Of a DNA stretch of 8,045 nt, positions 1 to 6,132 are shown piece by piece (position 1 is the stretch's first letter; each line of letters starts with the position of its first letter). Position numbers and translations under genes: made by a program. Source of the stretch: Acidobacteriota bacterium (lineage in GTDB: Bacteria > Acidobacteriota > Vicinamibacteria > Vicinamibacterales > Fen-181); the NCBI GenBank assembly GCA_003157675.1, contig PMKG01000356.1:4467-12511 (forward strand), in the 5' to 3' direction. The notes beneath the pieces are model-generated. The model had not been told where the DNA came from. It saw only the letters and a list, made by a program, of their open reading frames with translations, and ran no database searches.

Positions 1-1
1 G

Positions 2-349
2 GACGACACGTCGAGCCGCATCCCCCGGCAGGCCGTGGAGCGGCGTTCCGAGACGAGCGACGCGGTGGTGTACGTGATCGGCCAGGGCCGGGCGGTCGCG
101 TCGGGCGGCCTGAAGGACCTGTGCGATCGGCTCGCGACAATGAGCGGCGGCCGCGCGTTCTTCCCGCAGCACATGGACGAACTGCGCGGCGTGCTGACCG
201 TGATCCTCGAAGAGATGTCCCACCAGTACCTGCTGTCGTACGCCCCCCCTTCGGGCAAGCGCGACCGCGCGTTCCGGCGGATTCGTGTCGACGTGGCCGG
301 GGGCCATGAGGTTCGCGCCCGCCAGGGATACCGCCTGACCACCCGCTGA
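2..349 (+). CDS. VWFA-related domain protein, C-terminal fragment
   Basis: The frame is open from the left edge, so the true start lies outside the window; the GTG at 35 is internal and not a credible start. About 115 residues are present. They contain a segment LATMSGGRAFFP followed by a helix-like stretch, then EEMSHQYLLSYAPP, then a strand-rich end with IRVDV and ARQGYRL. This order (GGRAF, QY-L-SY-P, R-IRV, ARxGY) is what I know from the C-terminal half of the VWFA-related proteins common in Acidobacteriota, which usually carry a secretion signal and a von Willebrand factor A fold upstream. The metal-binding MIDAS part would lie outside the window. Function in that group is not established; a secreted or surface adhesion role is the usual guess. 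The stop TGA is 35 bases before the DoxX gene, so the two may be co-transcribed. The family call rests on remembered motif order only. Confidence 0.72.
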   Translation, partial: DDTSSRIPRQAVERRSETSDAVVYVIGQGRAVASGGLKDLCDRLATMSGGRAFFPQHMDELRGVLTVILEEMSHQYLLSYAPPSGKRDRAFRRIRVDVAGGHEVRARQGYRLTTR

Positions 350-367
350 GTCGCCCGGAGTGATAAT

Positions 368-376
368 GAGGGGAGG
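368..376 (+). promoter_or_regulatory. Ribosome binding site of the DoxX gene
   Basis: GAGGGGAGG is a strong purine-rich Shine-Dalgarno sequence that ends 8 bases before the ATG at 385. It fixes that ATG as the start and argues against the overlapping frame that begins at 360. Confidence 0.75.
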
Positions 377-384
377 TCCCTCCG

Positions 385-861
385 ATGAACACACTGCTCC
401 AGCGCCTGCTCGACGCGTCCGGCCAGCGCGCGAATCTCGTCGTCCGCCTGCTCGTCGGGCTGGTCTTTCTGCCCGAGGGCATCAAGAAATTCCTCTTCCC
501 CGAACAGTGGGGAGCGGGCCGCTTCGAGCGCATCGGGATTCCGGCGCCCGAGACGATGGCGTATTTCGTCGGAGGGGTGGAGATCGTCTTCGGCCTGCTC
601 CTCCTGGCCGGCCTGCTGACCAGGCTCGCGACGGTCCCGCTCATTATCGATATCACGGTGGCGATCGCGACGACGAAGATCCCCCTGCTCTGGCGGGCCA
701 CCGCCGTGTCGGCGAAGGTGGGTTTCTGGTCCATGCAGGCCGAGTCGCGAACGGACTTCGCGATGCTGATGGGCCTCCTGTTCCTGCTGTTCGCCGGCGG
801 CGGCGCGCTCTCACTCGACCGACGGCTAGGCCGCCGCCGTGGGCCGTTGACGACCGGATGA
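385..861 (+). CDS. DoxX family membrane protein
   Basis: The product has 158 residues with four hydrophobic segments at about 19-39, 58-79, 80-98 and 122-143, which is the usual size and topology for DoxX/DoxD-like inner membrane proteins. The first segment carries the typical pattern RLLVGLVFLPEGIKKFLFP: an early arginine, then a Gly-Lys-x-Phe turn. The second has GGVEIVFGLLLLAGLLTRLA, matching the family's G-x-E-x-x-x-G-x-x-L-L-x-G motif. The C-terminus is short, basic and cytoplasmic in style. DoxX family proteins have been linked to thiosulfate:quinone oxidation and to redox or oxidative-stress membrane complexes, but most members have no assigned reaction and nothing here specifies one. 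It lies 35 bases after the VWFA-related gene on the same strand, has a strong ribosome binding site, and converges on the S9 peptidase with only 21 bases between the two stop codons. Confidence 0.85.
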   Translation: MNTLLQRLLDASGQRANLVVRLLVGLVFLPEGIKKFLFPEQWGAGRFERIGIPAPETMAYFVGGVEIVFGLLLLAGLLTRLATVPLIIDITVAIATTKIPLLWRATAVSAKVGFWSMQAESRTDFAMLMGLLFLLFAGGGALSLDRRLGRRRGPLTTG

Positions 862-869
862 TCCGGTTG
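851..869. terminator. Weak candidate bidirectional terminator hairpin
   Basis: CGACCGG and CCGGTTG can pair as a 7-bp stem (one G-U) around the loop ATGAT. The hairpin overlaps the DoxX stop codon and lies just before the convergent S9 peptidase stop. Its placement suits a shared terminator, but the stem is short and no T-run follows on either strand, so this is tentative. Confidence 0.25.
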
Positions 870-882
870 CGCGGACCGAGTC

Positions 883-2985
883 TTAGGATCCGGACTTCGG
901 CTCAGCCTTCAGGTACTTGTCGTACCAGCCGAGGATTCGCTGCTCGAAGTCCACACTCTCAGCCGCGTTGCTGGGCGGACGATGCGCGCCGTTGACATAG
1001 CGCACCCACTCGACCTCTCTGCCGAGCCGGCGCAGCGCGTAATAGATCTCGCGCGACTGGCTGTCGGGGACGTTGGGATCCTGATCACCGGTAATGCAGA
1101 GCAGTGGCGTCTTGATGCGATCCGCCCTGAGGATCGCCGAGTGTTCGAGATACCGCTCGGGATACTCCCAGAGCGTTCCGCCCAGGCGGTCCTGGCTCTT
1201 CTCGGGCGCGTGCGTGTTGCGCACGCCGAGCCGCGGGCTGTCGGTGTAGAAGCTCACCATGTCCACTTTGCCGGAGACGTTGATGGCGGCCTTGAACCGG
1301 TCGGTTTCGGTGATGAGCAGCACCGTGGCGTATCCGCCGTAGCTCGTGCCGTGCACGCCGAGCCGGTCAGGGTCGGCGATGCCCATCTCGATCAGCCGGT
1401 TGGCGGCCGCGGTCACGCCCTTGACCCAGGCCTCGCCCGGCCGGCCGACGACCAGGTTCACCGACGGGTTGAAGACCGCGTAACCGTGGTTTGCGAGGAA
1501 CATCGCGCGGCCGCTGAAGCCGTTGTCGAAGAAGGTCTCGTAGATCTCGAACACGGTCGGGTACTTCTGCCCCTTCACGTAGTTGGTGGGGTAGCGCAGC
1601 ACCCCGTAGAGGACCTTGCCGTCGGCGTCTCGGTAGCTGACCAGCTCGGACCTCGGTAGCCTGCGGTCGGCCATCCAGGCGTTGGCCTCGGTCAGGCGCT
1701 TGAGAGTGCCGGGGTTCGCGCCGGCCACGTCGATGACGTAGTAGCCTTTCTTGCTCGACGCCAGCAGCTTCCGGCCATCGCGGCTGAAGCTCTCCGTCGA
1801 GAAGCTCTCGCGCTCCTCCTCGGGCTTGTCGCCCGGCTTCCCGCCAGCCTTCCGGTCGGCGTCGGGTATCGCCGCGTCGGCCTTCTGTGCGTCGGGGGCC
1901 GGGGGGGTGAGGCTCCGGGCCTTGGATCCGTCGACGCCCTGCACGAAGATCTCCCCCTTCTTCGCATACGCGAACCACCGCCCGTCGTCCGACCATCGAA
2001 GCTGGAGACCTTTGAGGTTCTTCGCTTCGGCCAGCGTCTTCGGCTCGCCGGACGGTGGCAGCGTCACGAGGCGCAGCCGATTGTCGGTGCCGCCAATCTC
2101 GTCGTAGTCGGTCTTCTCGGTCACGTCCTCGAGGAAGGTCACGAAGCTCCGGTCGCGCGCGAGGTAGTAGCTGGTTACATGGCTCTCGGGCACGATCGTC
2201 GTGAGCGAGCCGGTCGCCGGATCGAGCTCGACGACCGCGCGTCGACGAGCGCTGCGCTGTAGCGCGTCCCACTCGAGGAACGGCTCCTTCCCGTCGTGGA
2301 CGATGACCGGGCCCTTCGTCAGGGCGTCGAAACGCCTGCGCGCCTCGAGGTCGAGGCTGGCCGGCCGCGTCGTCAGCACCAGCCGCGCGTCGTCCGCCGT
2401 CCACTCGAGCCCGCTGTTCGAACTCACCCGGGTGGCGCCGCTGCGAGGGACCTCGGAGAGGACCGACGCTGCGGTGTCCCACACGAAGAGCCGCGCCTCC
2501 GGCCCCTCGGCGCCTGACGGCTGGTCCTTCTCCTTCGGTCTTGCCTTCGGTTTCGCCGTTCCGCCGGCCGCGCCCGCGTCGGACGGCACAGGGGCCGGCG
2601 CGCCCGGGTTGTCCAGGACGAGGATGGCGAGGCGCTTACCGTCGTGCGACCACGCGGCCTGGCGTACGCTCACGAGCCCCTTGAAGGGCACCTGGCGCGC
2701 ACCGGACCGGGTATCGATGATCTGAAGCTGTACACGCGAGGGCGTGACGTAGGTCGGGTCGCCCGAGCGATAGTTGTCGGTGTCGGCGTTGTCGAGCGTG
2801 CGCCTGAGCGCAACCGCAACCCGCGCGCCATCGTCGCTCAAGTCGAGCACGTTGACCGCGACCACCCCGAGGATGTCGTCGGCGGAGAAGGGCTTCGTCA
2901 CCGGCGCCTGGGCGGTCGGGCGAGCAAGGGCGAGCGTGATCAGGAGCGCGAGCAGCGTTGGCGTGGCGAGTCTATGGAGCCTCAT
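883..2985 (-). CDS. Secreted S9 family (prolyl oligopeptidase-like) serine peptidase
   Basis: The product has 700 residues. Residues 1-27 form a signal peptide: a basic start (MRLHR), a Leu/Ala-rich core and an A-x-A site near residue 27. Residues ~35-440 are a WD/beta-propeller-like region with repeated strand motifs such as AWSHDGKRLAIL, LRWSDDGRWFAYA and SFSRDGRKLLAS. Residues ~450-695 are an alpha/beta-hydrolase domain. The nucleophile is Ser548 in GTSYGGY, the acid is most likely Asp636 in GDQDPNVP, and the base is His669 in NGAHRP. So the full catalytic triad is intact. Members of this family cleave short peptides, often after proline or another small residue, or act as acylaminoacyl peptidases; the exact specificity cannot be read here. 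It probably acts in the periplasm or outside the cell in peptide scavenging. Two low-complexity insertions (about 125-160 and 361-396) rich in Pro, Ala, Lys, Asp and Glu interrupt the propeller. The start is supported by GGAGGGG 5 bases upstream. Confidence 0.9.
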   Translation of the reverse strand: MRLHRLATPTLLALLITLALARPTAQAPVTKPFSADDILGVVAVNVLDLSDDGARVAVALRRTLDNADTDNYRSGDPTYVTPSRVQLQIIDTRSGARQVPFKGLVSVRQAAWSHDGKRLAILVLDNPGAPAPVPSDAGAAGGTAKPKARPKEKDQPSGAEGPEARLFVWDTAASVLSEVPRSGATRVSSNSGLEWTADDARLVLTTRPASLDLEARRRFDALTKGPVIVHDGKEPFLEWDALQRSARRRAVVELDPATGSLTTIVPESHVTSYYLARDRSFVTFLEDVTEKTDYDEIGGTDNRLRLVTLPPSGEPKTLAEAKNLKGLQLRWSDDGRWFAYAKKGEIFVQGVDGSKARSLTPPAPDAQKADAAIPDADRKAGGKPGDKPEEERESFSTESFSRDGRKLLASSKKGYYVIDVAGANPGTLKRLTEANAWMADRRLPRSELVSYRDADGKVLYGVLRYPTNYVKGQKYPTVFEIYETFFDNGFSGRAMFLANHGYAVFNPSVNLVVGRPGEAWVKGVTAAANRLIEMGIADPDRLGVHGTSYGGYATVLLITETDRFKAAINVSGKVDMVSFYTDSPRLGVRNTHAPEKSQDRLGGTLWEYPERYLEHSAILRADRIKTPLLCITGDQDPNVPDSQSREIYYALRRLGREVEWVRYVNGAHRPPSNAAESVDFEQRILGWYDKYLKAEPKSGS

Positions 2986-2990
2986 CGAAA

Positions 2991-2997
2991 CCCCTCC
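2991..2997 (-). promoter_or_regulatory. Ribosome binding site of the S9 peptidase gene
   Basis: On the minus strand this reads GGAGGGG, 5 bases before the ATG at 2985. It is a strong Shine-Dalgarno match and confirms the start used for the peptidase. Confidence 0.7.
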
Positions 2998-3028
2998 GGA
3001 TTGCGGTGTCGTGCGACCGTGGCGCGGT

Positions 3029-3034
3029 ACTCTA
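3029..3034 (-). promoter_or_regulatory. Possible leftward -10 element for the S9 peptidase
   Basis: The minus strand reads TAGAGT (4 of 6 to TATAAT), preceded by GT, about 44 bases before the peptidase ATG. A closely similar minus-strand GTTAGAAT occurs at the other divergent region of the window (5965-5972). No convincing -35 is seen, so this is weak on its own. Confidence 0.25.
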
Positions 3035-3078
3035 ACATGGGGGTCCTGGCGGCGAAGTCCGATCGCGTGCAGCGGGTC

Positions 3079-3230
3079 CCTGCGTTATAATCCGCGGACC
3101 TCTGCCGTCCGGCGCGGTGTGCGTGCTGCTGCGCCATCACAGGTCCGCTGATGTCCGAACACAGTCCCCGTTCAGCAGCGCCAACGGCAGGATTCGCCCG
3201 ACGCGGTTTCGTCACGACTGTCGGCGTCGT
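3079..3230 (+). repeat. Promoter-plus-leader module, copy A
   Basis: This stretch aligns without gaps to 5981-6132. By hand count about two thirds of the bases agree over 150 positions (99 of 150 for 3081-3230 against 5983-6132). The best blocks are the -10 region (TGCGtTATAATCCGC against TGCGcTATAATCCGC), GGCGCGGtGT, AGGTC before the start, ATGTCCGAAC at the start, and CGCGGtTTC...CGACTGTCGGC in the coding part. Similarity runs across the noncoding leader and the first ~25 codons and then stops. This copy feeds the glycosyltransferase-like gene. It is read here as a duplicated promoter and leader, an inference from the alignment. Confidence 0.7.
3086..3091 (+). promoter_or_regulatory. Rightward -10 box TATAAT of the glycosyltransferase-like gene
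   Basis: A perfect TATAAT lies 65 bases before the ATG at 3151 in otherwise very GC-rich DNA. It is flanked by an imperfect inverted repeat: GGTCC-ct-GCG on the left and CGC-GGACC on the right (3075-3100), with TTATAATC in the middle. No clear -35 is visible. A box with the same sequence and the same 65-base distance precedes the 2Fe-2S gene at 6053. Transcription would begin near 3098. The Shine-Dalgarno here is weak: ACAGG, centred about 10 bases before the ATG. Confidence 0.55.
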
Positions 3231-4506
3231 CGGGTTGGCGCTGGTCGTGTTGGGCATTGTGCGATCGGCCGGGCTCGTGTCCCGCACCGGCTCGATCGAT
3301 CTCCGGAACCGGGTCGTCGCGGCGCGCCAGGCCGAGCGTGGCTTCAACCCTTACGTCTTCAAGTGGACGCCGGCCTATCCCGAGACGCTGCTCGACGCCC
3401 GGGATGATCCGCGGGCGCGGTTCACTCGACTCACGTCGCCGCCGTCGACCGTCTGGATTCACAGCCTGTTTGCGCGGTTCGCCTACCGCTGGCAGAAGTG
3501 GGCGAACTTCGCCCTCGCCTGGCTGGCACTGCTCGCGATCGCCTGGTGGGCGACGAGGTCGTTGGCGCTGAGCGTGCCGGCGGTGCTGTTCGCCACGGGC
3601 GCATACGCCGTGTCCGGTCCCTGGCAGCTTCACCTCGAGCGAGGGCAGCAGTACGTCTACCTTGCCTTGCTGCTCCTGCTGGCGGCGTGTCCGCCGCACC
3701 GGGTCGCGGGCGCGTGGTTCCGCGCCCTCACCGCGCTGCTCCGGCCCACCCTCTGGATCTCGGTGTTCACGGCATGGCGAGAGAAGAGGATTCAGCGGTC
3801 CGTTCTCTTGTCCATCGGCGCCGGCGGCCTGCTCGCCCTGCCGACGCTGCTCGCCTATCCGATCTCGTGGTGGTGTGACTATCTCGCCTCGTCGCGCGAC
3901 TGGTACCTGGGGATATTCGGCCTGAAAACCGTCATCACGCCGGCCGGATCGTCCGCTGCGTTCGTGTACCCCGTCGCCCCTGAGGGCGATCCCACGATGA
4001 CGATCGCCTGGTCGTTCAAGACCGCCGGGAGCGGTCTCATACACTTCGCGAGGACGCTCGGGTGGATGCCGCCCTTCGAGCTGGCGACGGGGATTGGCTT
4101 GGCATTGGCTGTTGTGGCGGGCCTCCTGCTCTGGCGGGCCCGCGGCGAGCGCCTGGCGTCGTTCGCCGCGCGGTTCTTCGGGGCCGTCTACCTGACCGAC
4201 TTCATCTCTCCGACCCCACGCGGCGTCTACAATGCCGTCCTGTTCTTCCCGGCCATCCTGCTGGCAGTGTCCGAACTGTTCCGGCTCGGGCTCGTGGACT
4301 CGCTGCGTCGGTGGACCGACTGGGAGAGGCTCTGGCCGACATTGGTGTCGGCAGGTCTCTGCATCTCGCTCGTCGGGATCGTCTGGCCCGACGCCACCAC
4401 GGTCGTTGTCGAGATCGCGTTCGTCTGCGGCGCCGCGGTTGCGGTGTTCCGGCCGGTCGTGTCCTCGTCCGGAACCTCGACGGGTATCGGCCCGCGCTCG
4501 AAATAG
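3151..4506 (+). CDS. Polytopic membrane protein resembling GT87/DUF2029 glycosyltransferases, with Tat-like N-terminus
   Basis: The product has 451 residues and roughly nine or ten hydrophobic segments, for example at 21-38, 117-134, 140-154, 167-180, 218-240, 311-328, 337-349, 361-375, 397-412 and 417-433. After the first segment comes AERGFNPYVFKW (61-72), and in the middle HLERGQQYVYLALLL (161-175). The G-x-N-P-Y and R-G-Q motifs, the Pro-rich SPPSTVW (96-102) and the late SPTPRGVYN (353-361) fit the GT-C type GT87/DUF2029 membrane glycosyltransferases. Those use polyprenyl-phosphate sugars to build surface glycans or glycolipids. Substrate cannot be inferred. Residues 1-25 resemble the Tat leader of the 2Fe-2S protein at 6053, with GF-ARRGF-VTTVG, but here the following hydrophobic stretch is probably a signal anchor, not a cleaved signal. 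The last 280 bases overlap the antisense extension of the flavin oxidoreductase frame. The hydrophobic composition here favours this gene as the real coding frame in the overlap. Confidence 0.6.
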   Translation: MSEHSPRSAAPTAGFARRGFVTTVGVVGLALVVLGIVRSAGLVSRTGSIDLRNRVVAARQAERGFNPYVFKWTPAYPETLLDARDDPRARFTRLTSPPSTVWIHSLFARFAYRWQKWANFALAWLALLAIAWWATRSLALSVPAVLFATGAYAVSGPWQLHLERGQQYVYLALLLLLAACPPHRVAGAWFRALTALLRPTLWISVFTAWREKRIQRSVLLSIGAGGLLALPTLLAYPISWWCDYLASSRDWYLGIFGLKTVITPAGSSAAFVYPVAPEGDPTMTIAWSFKTAGSGLIHFARTLGWMPPFELATGIGLALAVVAGLLLWRARGERLASFAARFFGAVYLTDFISPTPRGVYNAVLFFPAILLAVSELFRLGLVDSLRRWTDWERLWPTLVSAGLCISLVGIVWPDATTVVVEIAFVCGAAVAVFRPVVSSSGTSTGIGPRSK

Positions 4507-5930
4507 GCCTTGTCGCTGCCGACCAGGTCGAGATCGTAGCGGATGCCTTCGATGATCGACCTCGCGGCGAGGAAGCCCATCTCCAGGGAATGATCCTGGT
4601 TGTTGTAGCGGAACCGGCCGGGGCGGCCGATGCAGTGCAGGTTCGAGAAGCCGTTCAGATACGACTTGATCTCGTTCAGGTAGTCCTGGTAGTTCACGTC
4701 GTAGACGGGATAGACGTTCCGCTCCCTGAGATGGTAGTGCTGGCGGACCTTGCTTCTGTCGGTGAAGCGCATGCGCTCAAGATGCGGGATCGCGTGCTCG
4801 AAGAGCTCGTCGCCGTCCATGTTCCAGATCGGGTCGCCTTCCGTGCAGAAGAACTCCAGGAAGAGCGACGTCTTGCCGGGCGGCGACATCCGGTCGCTGA
4901 AATTGCGCATCTCGCTCATGCGGCCGATGGGGATGGACTTCTCGGGGAAATAGATCCACTGGTCTGAGGTCACCGAGGGCTGGTCCAGCGTCAGGAACAG
5001 GTAGGCCTGGTCGCGATAGTGCAGCTTCTTCTGGAGCTCGAGGACGCGCGCCGGCGGCCGAGGCGACAGCAGGTTCAGGAATTCCCCGACCGGTATGGAC
5101 TCGGCGACCTGCCTGAATTCGATCTCCACCTCGCCTCCCGGGTTCTTGCACCGGACCCTCTGCAGGCGGTCGTTGGAATGGACGACGTGAGACGGCTCGG
5201 TGTTGAGCAGGATCTTGCAGCCCCTGGCGTCGAGCTCGTCCTTGATGGTGTCGTAGATCAGGCCGGTCCCGGATTCCGGATAGTAGAAGGTGTCGGCCAG
5301 GGTCCTCTTCGTGCCGGTGTTCCCGCCGTGGAAGACCCGGACGAGCGCGTCCTTGGCGAGCGCCAGCATTGACAGTCCCTTGATGCGCTGCTCGGCCCAG
5401 TCCCCGTGCATCTCCGCAGCCGGGAGACCCCAGATCTTTTCCGTGTAATTGATCATGTTGAATTCGCCGAGCGACCGTCCGAAGCGGGAGAAGACTTAGT
5501 CGGCGAAATTGCGGACAGGGCGCCTCAACAGGCCGTACTTGATCTTGGCCCAGAAGTAGTCGGCGAGCATGCGCGCGGCGCGGAGAGGCCCGATGTTCCG
5601 GAGAGCCTGCACGGCGTTCACCGGGTAGTCGTAGAACTTCCCGTCGATGAACTGCCGGGTCTGCCGCTTCACTCGTATCCAGCGATTCCCGAGCAGGCTT
5701 TCGATGAAGCGGTAGAGCTGCTGGTTCCTGGAGAAGAACCGATGCGGGCCGGTGTCAGTGCGGAAAACGAAGTCGCCCTCCCGGAATTCGTGCGTCTTGG
5801 CCAGGCCGTTGACGGCGCCTTGCCGCTCTATGACGATGAAGTCCTTGCCGGTCCGGGCGAGCGTGATGGCCGCGGCCAGACCGGCCGGACCGGCGCCTAT
5901 GATGAGCGTGTCGGTCGAGAGCTTCTCCAT
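4227..5930 (-). pseudogene. FAD-dependent oxidoreductase (protoporphyrinogen-oxidase/amine-oxidase type), interrupted by an in-frame TAA
   Basis: Two open stretches in the same frame, 5930-5499 and 5495-4227, join into one protein if the TAA at 5496-5498 is ignored. The first part has the FAD-binding fold: TLIIGAGPAGLAAA (8-21), IVIERQG with Glu35, and DTGPHRFFS (59-67). The second begins FSRFGRSLGEF then NYTEKIWGLP and ends its core with GRPGRFRYNNQDHSLEMGF, the C-terminal FAD-contact region. Homologues I recall have an aromatic residue between the NFAD-like and RFGR motifs, where the stop now sits; TAC to TAA is one base change. No start with a ribosome binding site follows the stop (the next ATG is at 5456), so the C-terminal half is unlikely to be made alone. 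Relatives occur in polysaccharide loci and resemble UDP-galactopyranose mutase-type flavoproteins. ATG 5930 is preferred to 5966 because a -10-like TAGAAT lies at 5965-5970. The last ~92 codons run antisense through the glycosyltransferase-like gene and look noncoding. Readthrough or a sequence error are alternatives to a true pseudogene. Confidence 0.75.
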
Positions 5931-5964
5931 CGGATGCCGTACTCCATCCCGCCGGGGAACTGTC

Positions 5965-5970
5965 ATTCTA
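5965..5970 (-). promoter_or_regulatory. Leftward -10-like box of the flavin oxidoreductase
   Basis: The minus strand reads TAGAAT (5 of 6 to TATAAT), preceded by GT, 34 bases before the preferred ATG at 5930. It lies inside the longer frame that would begin at 5966, which argues for the downstream start. No good -35 is seen. Confidence 0.35.
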
Positions 5971-5979
5971 ACCGGGCCG

Positions 5980-6001
5980 GCCTGCGCTATAATCCGCAGG
6001 C
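5980..6001 (+). promoter_or_regulatory. Rightward -10 box TATAAT (5988-5993) within a perfect inverted repeat
   Basis: TATAAT lies 65 bases before the ATG at 6053 and is bracketed by 7-bp perfect inverted arms, GCCTGCG (5980-5986) and CGCAGGC (5995-6001). The middle is CTATAATC. The expected transcription start is near 6000, so most of the dyad would not be in the RNA and any role would be at the DNA level, for example as an operator over the -10. This box most likely drives the molybdenum hydroxylase operon. No clear -35 is visible. Confidence 0.5.
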
Positions 6002-6132
6002 ATTCAAGTCCGGGCGCGGCGTCCGAGCCGCCCCGCTACGAGAGGTCTTGTCATGTCCGAACATCCTGACGATCCCGCAACGCCGCCGACAGGCTTTACT
6101 CGGCGCGGATTCATCGCGACTGTCGGCACGGG
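5981..6132 (+). repeat. Promoter-plus-leader module, copy B
   Basis: This is the partner of 3079-3230. It carries TATAAT at the same 65-base distance from the ATG, the same ATGTCCGAAC start, and codons for MSEH, then PTGF, TRRGF and ATVG. As this copy leads into a genuine Tat-exported 2Fe-2S protein, where such a leader is expected, it is the more likely ancestral form. That direction is an inference. Confidence 0.7.
6040..6045 (+). promoter_or_regulatory. Ribosome binding site of the 2Fe-2S subunit gene
   Basis: GAGAGG ends 7 bases before the ATG at 6053, a good position, and supports that start. In the related leader of the gene at 3151 the same place reads ACAGG or similar, a weaker site. 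Confidence 0.55.

Noticed and set aside
362..367. GATAAT just before the DoxX gene as a promoter
   Set aside because: It lies directly against the Shine-Dalgarno sequence, so transcription would begin at or inside the ribosome binding site. Probably chance.
982..1659. 225-codon plus-strand frame
   Set aside because: It is antisense to the S9 peptidase alpha/beta-hydrolase domain, which carries an intact triad. The frame has no recognisable motif and is rich in Ala, Val, Arg and Glu, as expected for a shadow in GC-rich DNA.
1367..2482. 371-codon minus-strand frame inside the peptidase
   Set aside because: It is the same strand in a shifted frame, Arg/Gly/Pro-rich without motifs. The peptidase frame has clear family motifs over the same stretch.
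3172..4044. 290-codon minus-strand frame opposite the glycosyltransferase-like gene
   Set aside because: It is dominated by Arg, Gly, Glu and Pro, has no fold-like pattern, and is opposite hydrophobic membrane segments in the plus strand.
4062..4967. 301-codon plus-strand frame
   Set aside because: It spans two different genes out of frame and looks like a GC-driven shadow: its second half is antisense to conserved flavoprotein sequence.
5496..5966. Longer start ATG at 5966 for the flavin oxidoreductase
   Set aside because: Family proteins begin just before the GxGxxG strand, which fits ATG 5930. The extra residues are non-conserved, and a -10-like box lies within that stretch.
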